Shown here piece after piece: positions 17,444 to 27,340 of a stretch of 64,000 nucleotides of DNA. Under the pieces are notes generated by a model. The model had not been told where the DNA came from and ran no database searches. It worked only from the letters and a program-made list of their open reading frames with translations. The position numbers and the translations under genes were made by a program. The DNA comes from JBKEDC01 sp047975205. GTDB taxonomy: Bacteria; Bacteroidota; Bacteroidia; Bacteroidales; Prolixibacteraceae. Each line of letters opens with the position of its first letter. Position 1 is the stretch's first letter. Location of the stretch: contig JBKEDC010000003.1 of NCBI GenBank assembly GCA_047975205.1, positions 16,035-80,034 of the forward strand, given 5' to 3'.

Positions 17444-19736
17444 CATCATCATCGGCGTGGGACTGTCGGCTTTAGCCTGCGGGTGGGACTATTTCGATTA
17501 TGAAAGCTCAAGTTTTGCACCCGAAATATTTGCCGACCAAAATTTATCGCCCATGTTTTATACCGGCGACAGTTATTTCTACCAAACCGATGACTACGGC
17601 TATGTGAGACGCTTCAATTCGGCTATTGCCAACGATTGGATAAATTATTTAAATCCTCCGTATAAAAAGCAACTGCTCGATTCGGCAACCATAAAAAGTT
17701 TATTGTTCGACAACAAAGTTTTCAACCTTAAGTGGGTTGCCAACATGGCTTCAGGAGAAAATACTAAGGAACTGGCTCTGAACCTTCCGCTTAAAGATGC
17801 TAAATTTAAATTCTTCCTCAATTATTTATATGTGGCTCGATGCATCGACCAAAACAGTTCAAACGAATATTATTACTGGGGAAGCCAAGCCGACGACAAA
17901 GAACCGGTTAATGTGCAACAGATGCAGCAAACAGCATTCAAACTATACCAAAAAGCAACTACCGCATTTGAAAAACAGAAAGCGCAATTGCTTATCTTAA
18001 AGATGTATTTCTATTATTTCAACGATTTATATTTTCCTGAGGATATGGTGTTGGATAAACAAGGTCAGTTCGAGAAGGTGTGTAGGGAAGCTGCAAAAAA
18101 TACCGTGCACGATATGAATTACTACCGAATGATGGGATATGTGGCAGGTATAAACTATCGTCAAGAAAACTATACCACATCAAATTATCTTTACACCAAG
18201 CTGTTTCTGAATTGCCCCGAATTACAGAAAAGTGCCATATTCAGCTATCACCCGGTGGAAAACAATGAGGTAGAAGAGAAAATCATTGCTCAATGCCAAA
18301 ATACCGACGAACAATGCGCCGTTTGGGCTTTGCAAGGTTATTATACCGATGAAAAATTCGCCATAAACAAGATTCTTGCCATCGACCCTAACAGCAAATA
18401 CCTTCCGCTCCTATTAAGTCGAGCAATAAACATTGCCGAGCAAAGCATAGTCAATTTACGCACCGATAGCACACTCGCCGTAAATAATGAGTTTCAATAT
18501 CATCTTGTTGACCAATCAGACAGCCTATATCGGCAAGTAAAAGAAATTTCCGGCAGAACCGACATTAAAAACAAATTCGTTTGGTATTCGGCACTCGGTT
18601 ATTTAGAAATGTTGCACCACAAAAATACCGATGCCGAAAAAAGTTTCGCGTTGGCAGTTCATGCAGCTCCGAATACCCCCGAAGCCAAAAATCAGGTGCG
18701 CGTGTTGCAACTCATGAATAGGTTAAATCAGATTCGCAAAATAACCCCCGGTTGTTTCGATGGCATTGCCGATGATATTCAATGGTTGCTGACAACAAAG
18801 TCGGATGAACAACGAAAAGAGCTCGGCGCTTTATATCAGCGTATCAATAAAGCAGAATCTTGGACTAGAAACTACCTCCACCTGTTGTATAAAGAAGATC
18901 ATAAGCAAGCGATGGCAGAATTATACAAACAATATAATTCGTGGAGCTACTACGCTTATGATAATAAAGATTCTTCTCTCGATAAGAAAAGCAGCTTAGA
19001 TTCACTCTTGCAATTGTTGCAAAAGAAAGCTCCCGATACGATGGAAGCAACCGCCATAAAAATAGGACGAATAACCGAACAAGACATCTATGACTTTAGG
19101 AATGTGCAAGCTATTTTCAATAATCAACTAGCCGATATCCAGCATGTGGCAGATTTTGACTTCCCGGCTAATCCGTTCAACGGAAGTATAAAAGACGACC
19201 ACGATGCCGAGCACTGCAAAGGAAAATTATACAGCTATAAAAAGTCTATTGAAAACATGCAGGCCATGCAAGAGCATATCGGAAAAGGAGAAGACGTATA
19301 TAACAACGCACTCCTACTAGGCAATGCATTTTACAGCATTACGCATTTTGGCAACTGTCGATTGCTGTCGAAACTCACCGGATACAGTTGTGAGCCTTTC
19401 GACTATCGCCCATACGTTCGAAAAATGATTATCGATTGCAGCAATGCTAAAAAGTATTATCAAATGGCTTATAATGCGGCCGATAACGATGAACAACGGG
19501 CGAAATGTGCTTACATGATGGCGAAATGCGAACGAAACGCCTATTATTCCGATTGTTATTACAACGCCGGCTTTGATTCTTATTATTACTCTGAGGAAGA
19601 ATATGATGATTTCAAAGCGTGGAAAGGCTTTCAATTGTTGGATGAGAAATATAGTCATACCGATTATTACCAGGAAGTAATTCAAGAATGCGGATATTTT
19701 AACACCTATGTGAATAATCCCAATAGGGTAAAATAA
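17403..19736 (+). CDS. Large exported protein of unknown function, probably lipoprotein
   Basis: The 777-aa product starts with a basic N-terminus and a hydrophobic segment (about 9-25) ending ALAC, then GWDYFDYESSSFAPE. The Cys directly after the hydrophobic core suggests lipidation. The body is helical and Tyr-rich, with TPR-like helices near residues 395-440 (GYLEMLHHKNTDAEKSF) and 680-710 (YYQMAYNAADNDEQRAKC). The C-terminal region has clusters of Tyr and Cys. I do not recognise an enzyme motif. It overlaps the preceding lipoprotein gene by 41 nt and ends 25 nt before a strong terminator. The pair looks like a dedicated two-component envelope unit in Bacteroidetes. Confidence 0.75.
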   Translation: MKQIHSKKYLLGFSIIIGVGLSALACGWDYFDYESSSFAPEIFADQNLSPMFYTGDSYFYQTDDYGYVRRFNSAIANDWINYLNPPYKKQLLDSATIKSLLFDNKVFNLKWVANMASGENTKELALNLPLKDAKFKFFLNYLYVARCIDQNSSNEYYYWGSQADDKEPVNVQQMQQTAFKLYQKATTAFEKQKAQLLILKMYFYYFNDLYFPEDMVLDKQGQFEKVCREAAKNTVHDMNYYRMMGYVAGINYRQENYTTSNYLYTKLFLNCPELQKSAIFSYHPVENNEVEEKIIAQCQNTDEQCAVWALQGYYTDEKFAINKILAIDPNSKYLPLLLSRAINIAEQSIVNLRTDSTLAVNNEFQYHLVDQSDSLYRQVKEISGRTDIKNKFVWYSALGYLEMLHHKNTDAEKSFALAVHAAPNTPEAKNQVRVLQLMNRLNQIRKITPGCFDGIADDIQWLLTTKSDEQRKELGALYQRINKAESWTRNYLHLLYKEDHKQAMAELYKQYNSWSYYAYDNKDSSLDKKSSLDSLLQLLQKKAPDTMEATAIKIGRITEQDIYDFRNVQAIFNNQLADIQHVADFDFPANPFNGSIKDDHDAEHCKGKLYSYKKSIENMQAMQEHIGKGEDVYNNALLLGNAFYSITHFGNCRLLSKLTGYSCEPFDYRPYVRKMIIDCSNAKKYYQMAYNAADNDEQRAKCAYMMAKCERNAYYSDCYYNAGFDSYYYSEEEYDDFKAWKGFQLLDEKYSHTDYYQEVIQECGYFNTYVNNPNRVK

Positions 19737-19760
19737 TCTTTATCGACAAAATTAAAATGA

Positions 19761-19801
19761 AGAATGCTAAACGCCGAACATCGTTTAGCATTCTTTTTTT
19801 T
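19761..19801 (+). terminator. Rho-independent terminator
   Basis: Bases 19761-19773 pair perfectly with 19782-19794 (13 bp, 8-nt loop) and are followed by a run of eight or more T. It ends the two-gene unknown-lipoprotein unit. Confidence 0.9.
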
Positions 19802-20190
19802 GCAGGCTGCCAACTAACGGGTTCACCTTGCTTTCGTTTTTTCGGGCTGCAACCGGCTAATGTTGCCTATCTTTTTTTTGCGTTTTCACCAAACGTCATC
19901 TAAGGTTTAGCCAAATGTTATCTTTACAGTTCACTTCACAATTAAACAACAGCTAATGAAGAAAGTACAGGCAATCATTGGCAAAAACAGCTATTCGAAA
20001 TGAAACGAACCGGCACATTACAAGAGAGAAACAGGTAATTTCCGACAAAACAATGGAAATTTTGGCAACTACACCACTTTATCTGTTGGAAGTTAAATCC
20101 GGTTGTTGCATAAATCATATATTTAAGCTCCTTATAAAGGGTGTATCTCATTTAATCAACCATAGAAATTTATCTATTAATAAAACATAC
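19802..20190. other. Upstream region of GH2 gene
   Basis: This stretch of about 390 nt has no recognisable complete gene. A 15-codon ORF starts at ATG 19956 and stops with TGA at 20001-20003. The same frame then stays open for about 30 more codons after that TGA. It may be an upstream ORF, a gene remnant or chance. An open frame joined to the GH2 gene from 19978 has no signal peptide at its start and is not used. Confidence 0.35.
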
Positions 20191-22557
20191 ATGAAAAAAC
20201 TTCTTTTTTTGCTGGCATGCATCTGGGCAAGCGGAAGCACGATGGCACAAATTCCATTAACACACCAAACCAAAGCCCGAAAAACAATCAATCTCGATAA
20301 AGGTTGGTCTTTTATTCAAGAAGATGTGAAGGGTGCCGAAGCCTTAAAATTTAAAGATAAGCATTGGCAAAAACTTGATGTTCCGCACGATTGGAGCATT
20401 GAGGGAACATTCGACCGCGATGAACCTTCGGGACGAGGCGGAGGTTATTTGCCCACCGGCATCGGTTGGTATCGGAAGCAATTGGAAATTCCGAAGGAAT
20501 ATGCCGACAAAAAAATTTATGTGCATTTCGACGGCGTAATGAGTCACAGCACCGTTTATGTGAATGGTAAAGAAGTAGGTTCGAGAGATTACGGATACAG
20601 TGCTTTCCAATATGACATTACAAAATATCTTGCTCCGGGAAAAAAGAACGTTATTGCCGTGCGTTGCGATAACAGCCTGCAACCTAATTCGCGATGGTAC
20701 ACCGGTTGCGGAGTTTATCGGCATGTGCAGCTTATTGTTACCAATCGGGTAAATATCGATAATTGGGGCGTGTTTATCACCACACCTTATGTAAGTGCCG
20801 AAAATTCTACCGTGAGTATTCAAACTGCCATTACCAATCATACCGGGCAGCTACAACATGTGAAAGTGAAATCAACACTTTACGCGCCCGACAACACCAA
20901 AGCCGGCAGCAGTATAAACACTATTGGCATTTCGCCGGGTGCAACCCTAAAGGTTGAGCAAGATATTCATGTTGCCAATCCGCAGATTTGGGATTTAAAT
21001 CATCCGCAAGTTTACGAAGCCGTGAGCCAAATTATTGCCAATGGCACAACTATTGACGATGCCGTGAATACTTTCGGCATACGCTCCATGCAGTTTGAAC
21101 CGGAAACAGGTTTCTACCTTAACGGAGAAAATATAAAAATTCAAGGCGTTTGTTTGCACCACGACGGCGGGGCTTTCGGCTCGGCGGTTCCTTTAGCGGT
21201 GTGGGCGGAGCGTTTAGCCAAGCTGAAAAGCATTGGGGTGAACGGCATTCGCTGTGCGCATAATCCTTTTGCCGATGAGTTCTATGATCTATGCGACAGA
21301 ATGGGCATGTTGGTGATGGACGAATCATTAGACACATGGACAGCCACTAAAAACCATTCGCGCTACGGCTATCAAACATTGTTTGAAAAGAATTGGGAAA
21401 AAGATACCCGAACACTCATCCTTAAAAGTAGAAATCATCCGGCTGTATTTATTTATAGTCTAGGCAATGAAATTCGCGACCGTATAGCCGATAAATCCGG
21501 ACAAGAACGTTTCATCCGCATGCGAGATATTGCGCATGAGCTCGATCCTTCTCGTCCGAATACCGTGGCATTGTTCCGCCCAAATTCAGAATGGGCACAG
21601 GCATACACCAACGGATTTGCCGAATTGATGGACGTGGTGGGGCAAAATTATCGCGAAAATGAATTGGTTCGGGCTCATCTTGATAAACCCGAACGCATTG
21701 TGATCGGCACAGAGAATGGCCATTCGCGCGCTGCCATGCAAGTTTTAAGAGATAATCCTTTCATGTCGGGGCAATTCATTTGGACAGGCTATGATTATAT
21801 TGGCGAAGCCGATTGGCCGGAAATCGATCATGGATTCGGAATTTTCACCCGCATAGGCACTCGTCGTCCCGTTAGCTATCAGCGTGAAAGTTGGTGGGGG
21901 AAAAAACCGGTGGCTTACTTGGCTCGCCGGGAAACCAACGCCGGCGGTGGAAATTGGGTGAGCGATTGGACACCGAAGGATTACGACACCTACGATGTGG
22001 CGGTGATGGAAGTGTATAGCAATTGCGAAGAAGTAGAATTGTTCTTAAACGGGAAATCATTAGGTAAAAAACCGGTTCCTGCAGACGGAGCTTCTGTTCC
22101 TTATCAATGTGCTTATGAAAAGGGCACAATTAAAGTGGTGGGATATAACGGTGGAAAAGAAGCGGCATCACAATCGTTTGTTTCGGCAGGTTATGTGGAA
22201 AAACTTACGGCAACGAGCAGTAAGCAAACCCTTGCCGTAAATCCTGATGATGTGGCTACCATTACGATTAAAGCGGTTGACGATCAGGGGGTGCACAATC
22301 CGCTTGCCGATGCTATGGTTTATTTTGAGGTGGAAGGTCCGGGAATTATTGCCGGTGTTGATAATGGCGATATCGAATGCCACACGAGCATGAAAGGTTC
22401 AGCAAAAAGACTGTATCGCGGAGAAACGAAGGCTTACATTCAGGCAACCGGCGAAGGCACGATAACGATAAAGGCTAAGGGTAAGTTTTTGCCGGAAATT
22501 TCGGTAAGTATCGAGGCAAAAGGTTCTGAATTTAAGTTTGCCGATTATTTGAAATAA
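20191..22557 (+). CDS. Glycoside hydrolase family 2 (beta-galactosidase/beta-glucuronidase-like), secreted
   Basis: The 788-aa product starts with MKKLLFLLACIW and a signal peptide ending near TMAQ. The GH2 sugar-binding domain (about 30-190) includes LDVPHDWSIEGTF and GIGWYRK. An Ig-like domain follows, then the TIM-barrel catalytic domain with acid/base Glu at about residue 427 (SLGNEI) and nucleophile Glu at about 508 (IGTENG). C-terminal DUF4982-like and bacterial Ig-like domains follow. The order matches Bacteroidetes periplasmic GH2 enzymes of about 800 residues. Start 20191 is chosen because it begins the signal peptide. No SusC/SusD pair is nearby, so it is not in an obvious utilisation locus. 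The exact sugar released is uncertain. Confidence 0.9.
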   Translation: MKKLLFLLACIWASGSTMAQIPLTHQTKARKTINLDKGWSFIQEDVKGAEALKFKDKHWQKLDVPHDWSIEGTFDRDEPSGRGGGYLPTGIGWYRKQLEIPKEYADKKIYVHFDGVMSHSTVYVNGKEVGSRDYGYSAFQYDITKYLAPGKKNVIAVRCDNSLQPNSRWYTGCGVYRHVQLIVTNRVNIDNWGVFITTPYVSAENSTVSIQTAITNHTGQLQHVKVKSTLYAPDNTKAGSSINTIGISPGATLKVEQDIHVANPQIWDLNHPQVYEAVSQIIANGTTIDDAVNTFGIRSMQFEPETGFYLNGENIKIQGVCLHHDGGAFGSAVPLAVWAERLAKLKSIGVNGIRCAHNPFADEFYDLCDRMGMLVMDESLDTWTATKNHSRYGYQTLFEKNWEKDTRTLILKSRNHPAVFIYSLGNEIRDRIADKSGQERFIRMRDIAHELDPSRPNTVALFRPNSEWAQAYTNGFAELMDVVGQNYRENELVRAHLDKPERIVIGTENGHSRAAMQVLRDNPFMSGQFIWTGYDYIGEADWPEIDHGFGIFTRIGTRRPVSYQRESWWGKKPVAYLARRETNAGGGNWVSDWTPKDYDTYDVAVMEVYSNCEEVELFLNGKSLGKKPVPADGASVPYQCAYEKGTIKVVGYNGGKEAASQSFVSAGYVEKLTATSSKQTLAVNPDDVATITIKAVDDQGVHNPLADAMVYFEVEGPGIIAGVDNGDIECHTSMKGSAKRLYRGETKAYIQATGEGTITIKAKGKFLPEISVSIEAKGSEFKFADYLK

Positions 22558-22598
22558 AAATAGGCAGCAAACTCTGCCAAAACAGCAAAGGCTTACAC

Positions 22599-22636
22599 AA
22601 AAAAGGCGAACTTCTTTTAAAAGTTCGCCTTTTTTT
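22599..22636. terminator. Bidirectional terminator between GH2 and purC
   Basis: Bases 22599-22613 pair with 22621-22635 (15 bp, 7-nt loop), with A-run before and T-run after, so it works on both strands for these convergent genes. Confidence 0.9.
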
Positions 22637-22653
22637 AGAAAAAGAGTTTTAGC

Positions 22654-23601
22654 TTATAGGGTAGCTAAGAAATCATTTACGTTTTTCTCAATTCTTTCGT
22701 TAAGCTCTGCCGTGTTCGATTTCTCGAATTTATCGCCGGTAATGCTTTCATAAAGTTCAATGTATCGCTCGGTAACCGAGTTTACAAAATCGGCATCCAT
22801 GGCAGGCACTTGTTGTCCGTCTTGTCCTTGGAATTCGTTTGCCATCAACCATTCGCGCACGAACTCTTTCGACAATTGTTTTTGTGCTTCTCCTTTAGCT
22901 AAACGCTCGGCATAGCCTTCAGCGTAGAAATAGCGCGAAGAATCGGGCGTATGAATTTCATCAATCAGGTAAATTTTACCATCTTTCTTGCCGAACTCAT
23001 ATTTGGTATCAACCAAGATTAATCCTTTTTCGGCAGCCATTTTCGTGCCTTGCTCAAACAACGCATAGGTGTATTTTTCTAAAGCGGAGTAGTCTTCTTC
23101 CGAAACCAAACCGTGTTTAATGATATCTTCGCGAGAAATATCTTCATCATGTCCCACATCTTCTTTGGTGGTTGGGGTGATGATTGGTTGATCAAATTTC
23201 TGATTTTCAACCATTCCCTCAGGCAATGCTACACCGCAAAGACTTCGTTTTCCGCTTTTATACTCGCGCCAAGCATGTCCGGTAAGGTATCCTCGAATAA
23301 CCATTTCTACTTTGAATTGCTCGCAAGCATGACCGATAGTTACATTCGGATCGGGCGTGGCAATTTTCCAGTTCGGCACAATGTGATTTGTAGCGTCGAG
23401 GAATTTTGTCGCGATTTGGTTTAACACTTGTCCTTTATAAGGTATTCCTTCGGGAAGAACGACATCGAACGCCGAAATACGATCGCTCACTACCATGACC
23501 AAATAATCATTGTCGAGGGTGTAAACATCGCGTACTTTACCGTGATAAACGGCTTTTTGTTTGGGAAACTGAAAGTTTGTTGTTGTAAGTGCGTTACTCA
23601 T
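22654..23601 (-). CDS. purC: Phosphoribosylaminoimidazole-succinocarboxamide synthase
   Basis: The 315-aa product joins CAIR and aspartate with ATP hydrolysis to give SAICAR in purine synthesis. Recognisable segments are YHGKVRDVYTL, DRISAFDVVLPEGIPYKG, the central EYKSGKRSLCG and IHTPDSSRYF near the C-terminus. I chose the start giving MSNALTTTNF; a longer frame adds 22 Lys-rich residues that lie inside the phoH gene. With this start the gene overlaps the end of phoH by 8 nt, implying translation from a shared transcript. Confidence 0.95.
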   Translation of the reverse strand: MSNALTTTNFQFPKQKAVYHGKVRDVYTLDNDYLVMVVSDRISAFDVVLPEGIPYKGQVLNQIATKFLDATNHIVPNWKIATPDPNVTIGHACEQFKVEMVIRGYLTGHAWREYKSGKRSLCGVALPEGMVENQKFDQPIITPTTKEDVGHDEDISREDIIKHGLVSEEDYSALEKYTYALFEQGTKMAAEKGLILVDTKYEFGKKDGKIYLIDEIHTPDSSRYFYAEGYAERLAKGEAQKQLSKEFVREWLMANEFQGQDGQQVPAMDADFVNSVTERYIELYESITGDKFEKSNTAELNERIEKNVNDFLATL

Positions 23602-24592
23602 TTTCTTTATCTTTAGTTTGTTTAAGCTCTTCTTTTTTTGCCAATTGTTTTTGTGTTTCCACATCATATGCCGCTACAATTTGCTGCACTAATCGATGGC
23701 GGACAATATCGCCGGCGTTAAAGCGCACGAACGAAATATCCTTAATATGCTTCAATATGCGTTGTGCCTGCACCAGCCCCGACATGCCCATGTGCGGTAA
23801 ATCAATCTGACTTTCATCGCCGGTGATAATGAATTTGGTGTTTTTCCCCATGCGGGTGAGAAACATCTTCATTTGATTGGCAGTTGTGTTCTGTGCCTCG
23901 TCGAGAATAACAAAAGCGTCGCTCAGCGTACGCCCGCGCATAAAAGCCAGTGGGGCTATTTGAATAACGCCCTCTTTCATAAATTCTTCCAGCTTCTTAG
24001 CCGGTATCATGTCTTGCAGGGCATCATAAAGCGGTTGCAAATAAGGGTCTATCTTATCTTTTAAATCTCCGGGCAAGAAGCCTAAGTTTTCGCCTGCCTC
24101 TACTGCCGGCCGGCTTAGTATTATCCGGCGTATCTCTCGGTTCTTTAATGCCCGCACGGCTAAGGCAATAGCCACATAAGTTTTGCCCGTTCCTGCCGGA
24201 CCTATGGCAAAGATTAAATCTTTTTGCTGTGCCTGCTTCACCAAAATGCGCTGATTAGGTGTCTTGGCGTTAATCGGTTTCCCGTTATTTCCATGCAACA
24301 GCACATCTTTCGATTGGTGCAAAACTTCATCGGCAAGCGGATTGTCGGTAAGCACTTGTCGGATGGTATCAACATTAAGCACATTGAATTGGTGATAGTG
24401 GTCGAGTAATACTTGCAATTTCAGTTCGAAACTTGCAATCTCGGCTTTATCTCCCCGAACGATGATTAGATTTCCTCGGCTCACGATTCGAAGTTTAGGG
24501 AAAAACTCACCGATGAGGTCTATCTTGGCATTGTTCACGCCGTAGAACTCTAATAAGTCAACTTCATTAAGTAGGATGGATTTTTCAAACAT
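23594..24592 (-). CDS. phoH: PhoH-family ATPase
   Basis: The 332-aa protein has an N-terminal KH-like region (about 1-100) and a P-loop domain with Walker A GPAGTGKTY (about residue 133), LSRPAVEAGE, and Walker B FVILDEAQN followed by TGDESQIDLP. This is the standard PhoH layout. PhoH proteins are cytoplasmic ATPases linked to RNA metabolism; the precise activity here is inferred from family. It is transcribed with purC from a minus-strand promoter with TATTTTTG at 24621-24628. Confidence 0.92.
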   Translation of the reverse strand: MFEKSILLNEVDLLEFYGVNNAKIDLIGEFFPKLRIVSRGNLIIVRGDKAEIASFELKLQVLLDHYHQFNVLNVDTIRQVLTDNPLADEVLHQSKDVLLHGNNGKPINAKTPNQRILVKQAQQKDLIFAIGPAGTGKTYVAIALAVRALKNREIRRIILSRPAVEAGENLGFLPGDLKDKIDPYLQPLYDALQDMIPAKKLEEFMKEGVIQIAPLAFMRGRTLSDAFVILDEAQNTTANQMKMFLTRMGKNTKFIITGDESQIDLPHMGMSGLVQAQRILKHIKDISFVRFNAGDIVRHRLVQQIVAAYDVETQKQLAKKEELKQTKDKENE

Positions 24593-24620
24593 ATCATTTC
24601 ATAATTGCCGCTCAAATGTA

Positions 24621-24628
24621 CAAAAATA
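24621..24628 (-). promoter_or_regulatory. Bacteroidetes -7 element for phoH-purC
   Basis: TATTTTTG on the minus strand fits TAnnTTTG, with TTTG about 17-20 nt upstream, and lies about 30 nt before the phoH start. Confidence 0.55.
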
Positions 24629-24693
24629 CCGATACCAATAAGCAACAAATGCATAGTTTGCCGAATTAGACTTCGTTTTAGGCAAAAAAACTT

Positions 24694-24701
24694 TACATTT
24701 G
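24694..24701 (+). promoter_or_regulatory. Bacteroidetes -7 element for DUF4831 gene
   Basis: TACATTTG fits TAnnTTTG and lies 34 nt before the ATG at 24735. It is back to back with the phoH promoter. Confidence 0.55.
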
Positions 24702-24734
24702 AACGAGTCAAGAAATACTTCCAATAATAGACAC

Positions 24735-25835
24735 ATGAAAACACAAGTACTTATTCTATTCGCTTTAGTCTTCGGAACGGCATTCAACGCTTCGGCAAAG
24801 AAAAAAGAAGAGACACCGGCTCCGGGATTAGTTTACAGCCTTCCGAGAACGATAGTCAAAATTAATGTCAATACACAGTACACACAGATTGTGGCGGGTC
24901 CATACGCTAAATATGCCGAAACTTATTTAGGAATTAAGAACGCTGCCATGCACGATGTGCAATGTTGGCATATTAACCACATTACATTCGATACTTTTGC
25001 CGAAGCCGACCCTGCTCAGCAATATCAATCATTAGGCAAGGGAGGTTCTTTGGTCAGTTTGTGTAATAACGGTGTGATTGCAGGCATCAATACCGTTGCT
25101 CCTCAAAAAACCAACGAGTTAAGCTATTCTTCTTATATTGCTCCGAAGGTGAAAAAGCCGATTAGCAATTTCACGAATCTCACCATGGACGGCAGAACTT
25201 ATACCATCACCGATTCAACAGGTGCACATGTTTTTACAAAAACCGATGAAGAAATGGCTCAAGATGCAGCAAACACCATTATCGACTTACGCCAACAACG
25301 CTACGACCTGCTATCGGGAGCTTTAGACAGCGACGAGCTTTCAGATGCTCAAACACTCCAAGCTGCTGCCGACAGGTTGAATAAAATGGAGCAAAAATAT
25401 CTATCGTTGTTCATCGGAGTGAGTTATTCGGGCAATTGTAGTTTCAGTTTTGATTACGTTCCTACTAATCCAGATACCGACGGCAAAGTTGCTTTCCGGT
25501 TTTCGGAAGAACACGGAGCTGTTCCTGCCACTGACTTATCGGGTGCTCCGGTCATGATTAACACCAAATCGCAAAGCAATTCTGCCTATGGCTTTGGCTC
25601 AACGGAAAGCCCAAGTGCCTTATATTACCGAATTCCGGGCAAAGCTGTCATTAATTTAACATACGGTGGAAAAACTTTGGCAAGTGCGCAGTTAGAGCTG
25701 GCTCAATTCGGAACAATCATGCCAATCCCCGATCAACTGCTCGACGGCAGGTATGAAGTAAAGATGAACACCGAAACGGGAGCTATCATGGGAAGTAAGC
25801 AAATAATTTTCAACACCGACGGTAAAAAGAAATAG
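24735..25835 (+). CDS. DUF4831-family secreted protein
   Basis: The 366-aa product has a signal peptide (MKTQVLILFALVFG, cleavage near NASA), then GLVYSLPRTIVKINV, a start shared by the DUF4831 family of Bacteroidetes. Other segments are AKYAETYLGI near residue 60 and a central region around VFTKTDEE and RQQRYDLLSGALDSDELSDA. No enzymatic residues can be assigned, and the family has no established function. ATG 24735 is preferred over an upstream TTG since it begins the signal peptide and follows a promoter-like TACATTTG. The next gene, pepD, begins 32 nt downstream. Confidence 0.85.
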   Translation: MKTQVLILFALVFGTAFNASAKKKEETPAPGLVYSLPRTIVKINVNTQYTQIVAGPYAKYAETYLGIKNAAMHDVQCWHINHITFDTFAEADPAQQYQSLGKGGSLVSLCNNGVIAGINTVAPQKTNELSYSSYIAPKVKKPISNFTNLTMDGRTYTITDSTGAHVFTKTDEEMAQDAANTIIDLRQQRYDLLSGALDSDELSDAQTLQAAADRLNKMEQKYLSLFIGVSYSGNCSFSFDYVPTNPDTDGKVAFRFSEEHGAVPATDLSGAPVMINTKSQSNSAYGFGSTESPSALYYRIPGKAVINLTYGGKTLASAQLELAQFGTIMPIPDQLLDGRYEVKMNTETGAIMGSKQIIFNTDGKKK

Positions 25836-25867
25836 AGCATTAGCTATCGATAAGAAATAAAGAACAA

Positions 25868-27334
25868 ATGAGCAAAACAATCAACAATTTAGAACCAAAA
25901 TCTGTTTGGGAGAACTTTTATTCCTTAACACAGATTCCTCGCCCATCTAATCACGAGGAAAAGATACAAAAATTCATTCTCGACTTCGGTAAAAACTTAG
26001 GCTTAGAAACGCTAAAAGATAAAGCTGGGAATATCATCATCAGAAAGCCCGCAACTGCCGGATATGAAGATCGAAAAGGTGTTATTCTACAAGCACACCT
26101 CGACATGGTTCCTCAAAAAAACAGCGATAAGCAACACAACTTCGAAACCGATCCTATCGAGGCTTACATTGATGGTGATTGGGTTACTGCTCAAGGAACT
26201 ACCTTAGGTGCTGATAACGGTATCGGAGCAGCTGCAGCTATGGCAATTCTAGCTTCCAACAACATAGCACACGGAGCCGTTGAAGCTTTATTTACCGCCA
26301 CCGAAGAAACAGGTATGGGCGGAGCCAATGGTTTAGCATCGGGCATTCTTAAGGGCGATATTCTGTTAAATATGGATTCGGAAGATGAAGGCGAGCTTTA
26401 TGTGGGTTGTGCCGGCGGCGAAGACATTACGGTTTCTTTCAAATATGAGAAACGAGAAATCCCCAACGAGTTTGTTGGCGGAAAACTTTGTGTTACCGGT
26501 TTGAAAGGCGGACATTCGGGCATGGATATTGTGTTGCAACGTGCCAATGCCAATAAAATCTTCTTCCGTGTGTTAAATGAACTATTTAATAACTATGGTG
26601 CTCGACTTTCAAGTATTCAAGGGGGAAGTTTGAGAAATGCCATCCCTCGTGAGGCTTTCGGCTTGCTTGCTATTAAAAAGACACGCTGGAAATCAGCGGT
26701 TGAGTTGGTGGAAGAGCTGAACACTGTTATCAAAAAAGAATATGCCGCTACTGAACCAAATATGCATATGGAATTGATTCCGGAAACTAAGCTAAATCAT
26801 TTGATTAATAAAAGTACGCAACGCAAGCTCACCGCTGCCATCTTAGCTTGCCCGAATGGTGTAATCAGAATGTCTGACGAGATGAAAGGGCTTGTAGAAA
26901 CATCGGTTAACATGGCTATGGTAAGTTCTGAAGGTAAAGGGAATAACGTGACTATTTCCTTCCTGATGCGAAGCTCGGTTGACTCTGCCAAGACGTATTT
27001 GGGTCAGCGCATTGCTTCGGTGTTTGAATTGGTCGATGCTGACGTGAAGTTTTCAGGCTCTTATCCGGGCTGGCAACCCGATATGCAATCTCCGATACTA
27101 AAAACGATGCAAGAGGTGTATTATAATAAGTATGGCAAGACTCCTGAAATTAAAGCCGTACATGCCGGTTTAGAATGTGGTATTCTGGGTGGTGCTTATC
27201 CGAATTGGGATATGATTTCCTTCGGTCCTACAATTCGGTTCCCACATTCACCCGATGAGAAGGTAAACATTGAAACGGTAGCTAAATTCTGGGATTTTCT
27301 CCTAGAAGTGCTGAAGCATATTCCGGTTAAATAA
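25868..27334 (+). CDS. pepD: Aminoacyl-histidine dipeptidase (PepD-like, M20)
   Basis: The 488-aa cytosolic M20-family dipeptidase matches Xaa-His dipeptidase in length. Metal-site segments are visible: QAHLDMVPQ near residue 80, LGADNGIGAAA near 117, ATEETGMGGA near 148, GGHSGMD near 216, and HAGLECGIL near 437. It is predicted to cleave dipeptides, including carnosine-like Xaa-His, to amino acids. Lying next to a peptide transporter gene and just before a terminator, it fits a peptide-using lifestyle. Confidence 0.93.
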   Translation: MSKTINNLEPKSVWENFYSLTQIPRPSNHEEKIQKFILDFGKNLGLETLKDKAGNIIIRKPATAGYEDRKGVILQAHLDMVPQKNSDKQHNFETDPIEAYIDGDWVTAQGTTLGADNGIGAAAAMAILASNNIAHGAVEALFTATEETGMGGANGLASGILKGDILLNMDSEDEGELYVGCAGGEDITVSFKYEKREIPNEFVGGKLCVTGLKGGHSGMDIVLQRANANKIFFRVLNELFNNYGARLSSIQGGSLRNAIPREAFGLLAIKKTRWKSAVELVEELNTVIKKEYAATEPNMHMELIPETKLNHLINKSTQRKLTAAILACPNGVIRMSDEMKGLVETSVNMAMVSSEGKGNNVTISFLMRSSVDSAKTYLGQRIASVFELVDADVKFSGSYPGWQPDMQSPILKTMQEVYYNKYGKTPEIKAVHAGLECGILGGAYPNWDMISFGPTIRFPHSPDEKVNIETVAKFWDFLLEVLKHIPVK

Positions 27335-27340
27335 TTAATT

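Noticed and set aside
19978..20190. 71-residue N-terminal extension of the GH2 frame
   Set aside because: The signal peptide begins at 20191; the extension has no start consensus and would bury the signal peptide inside the protein.
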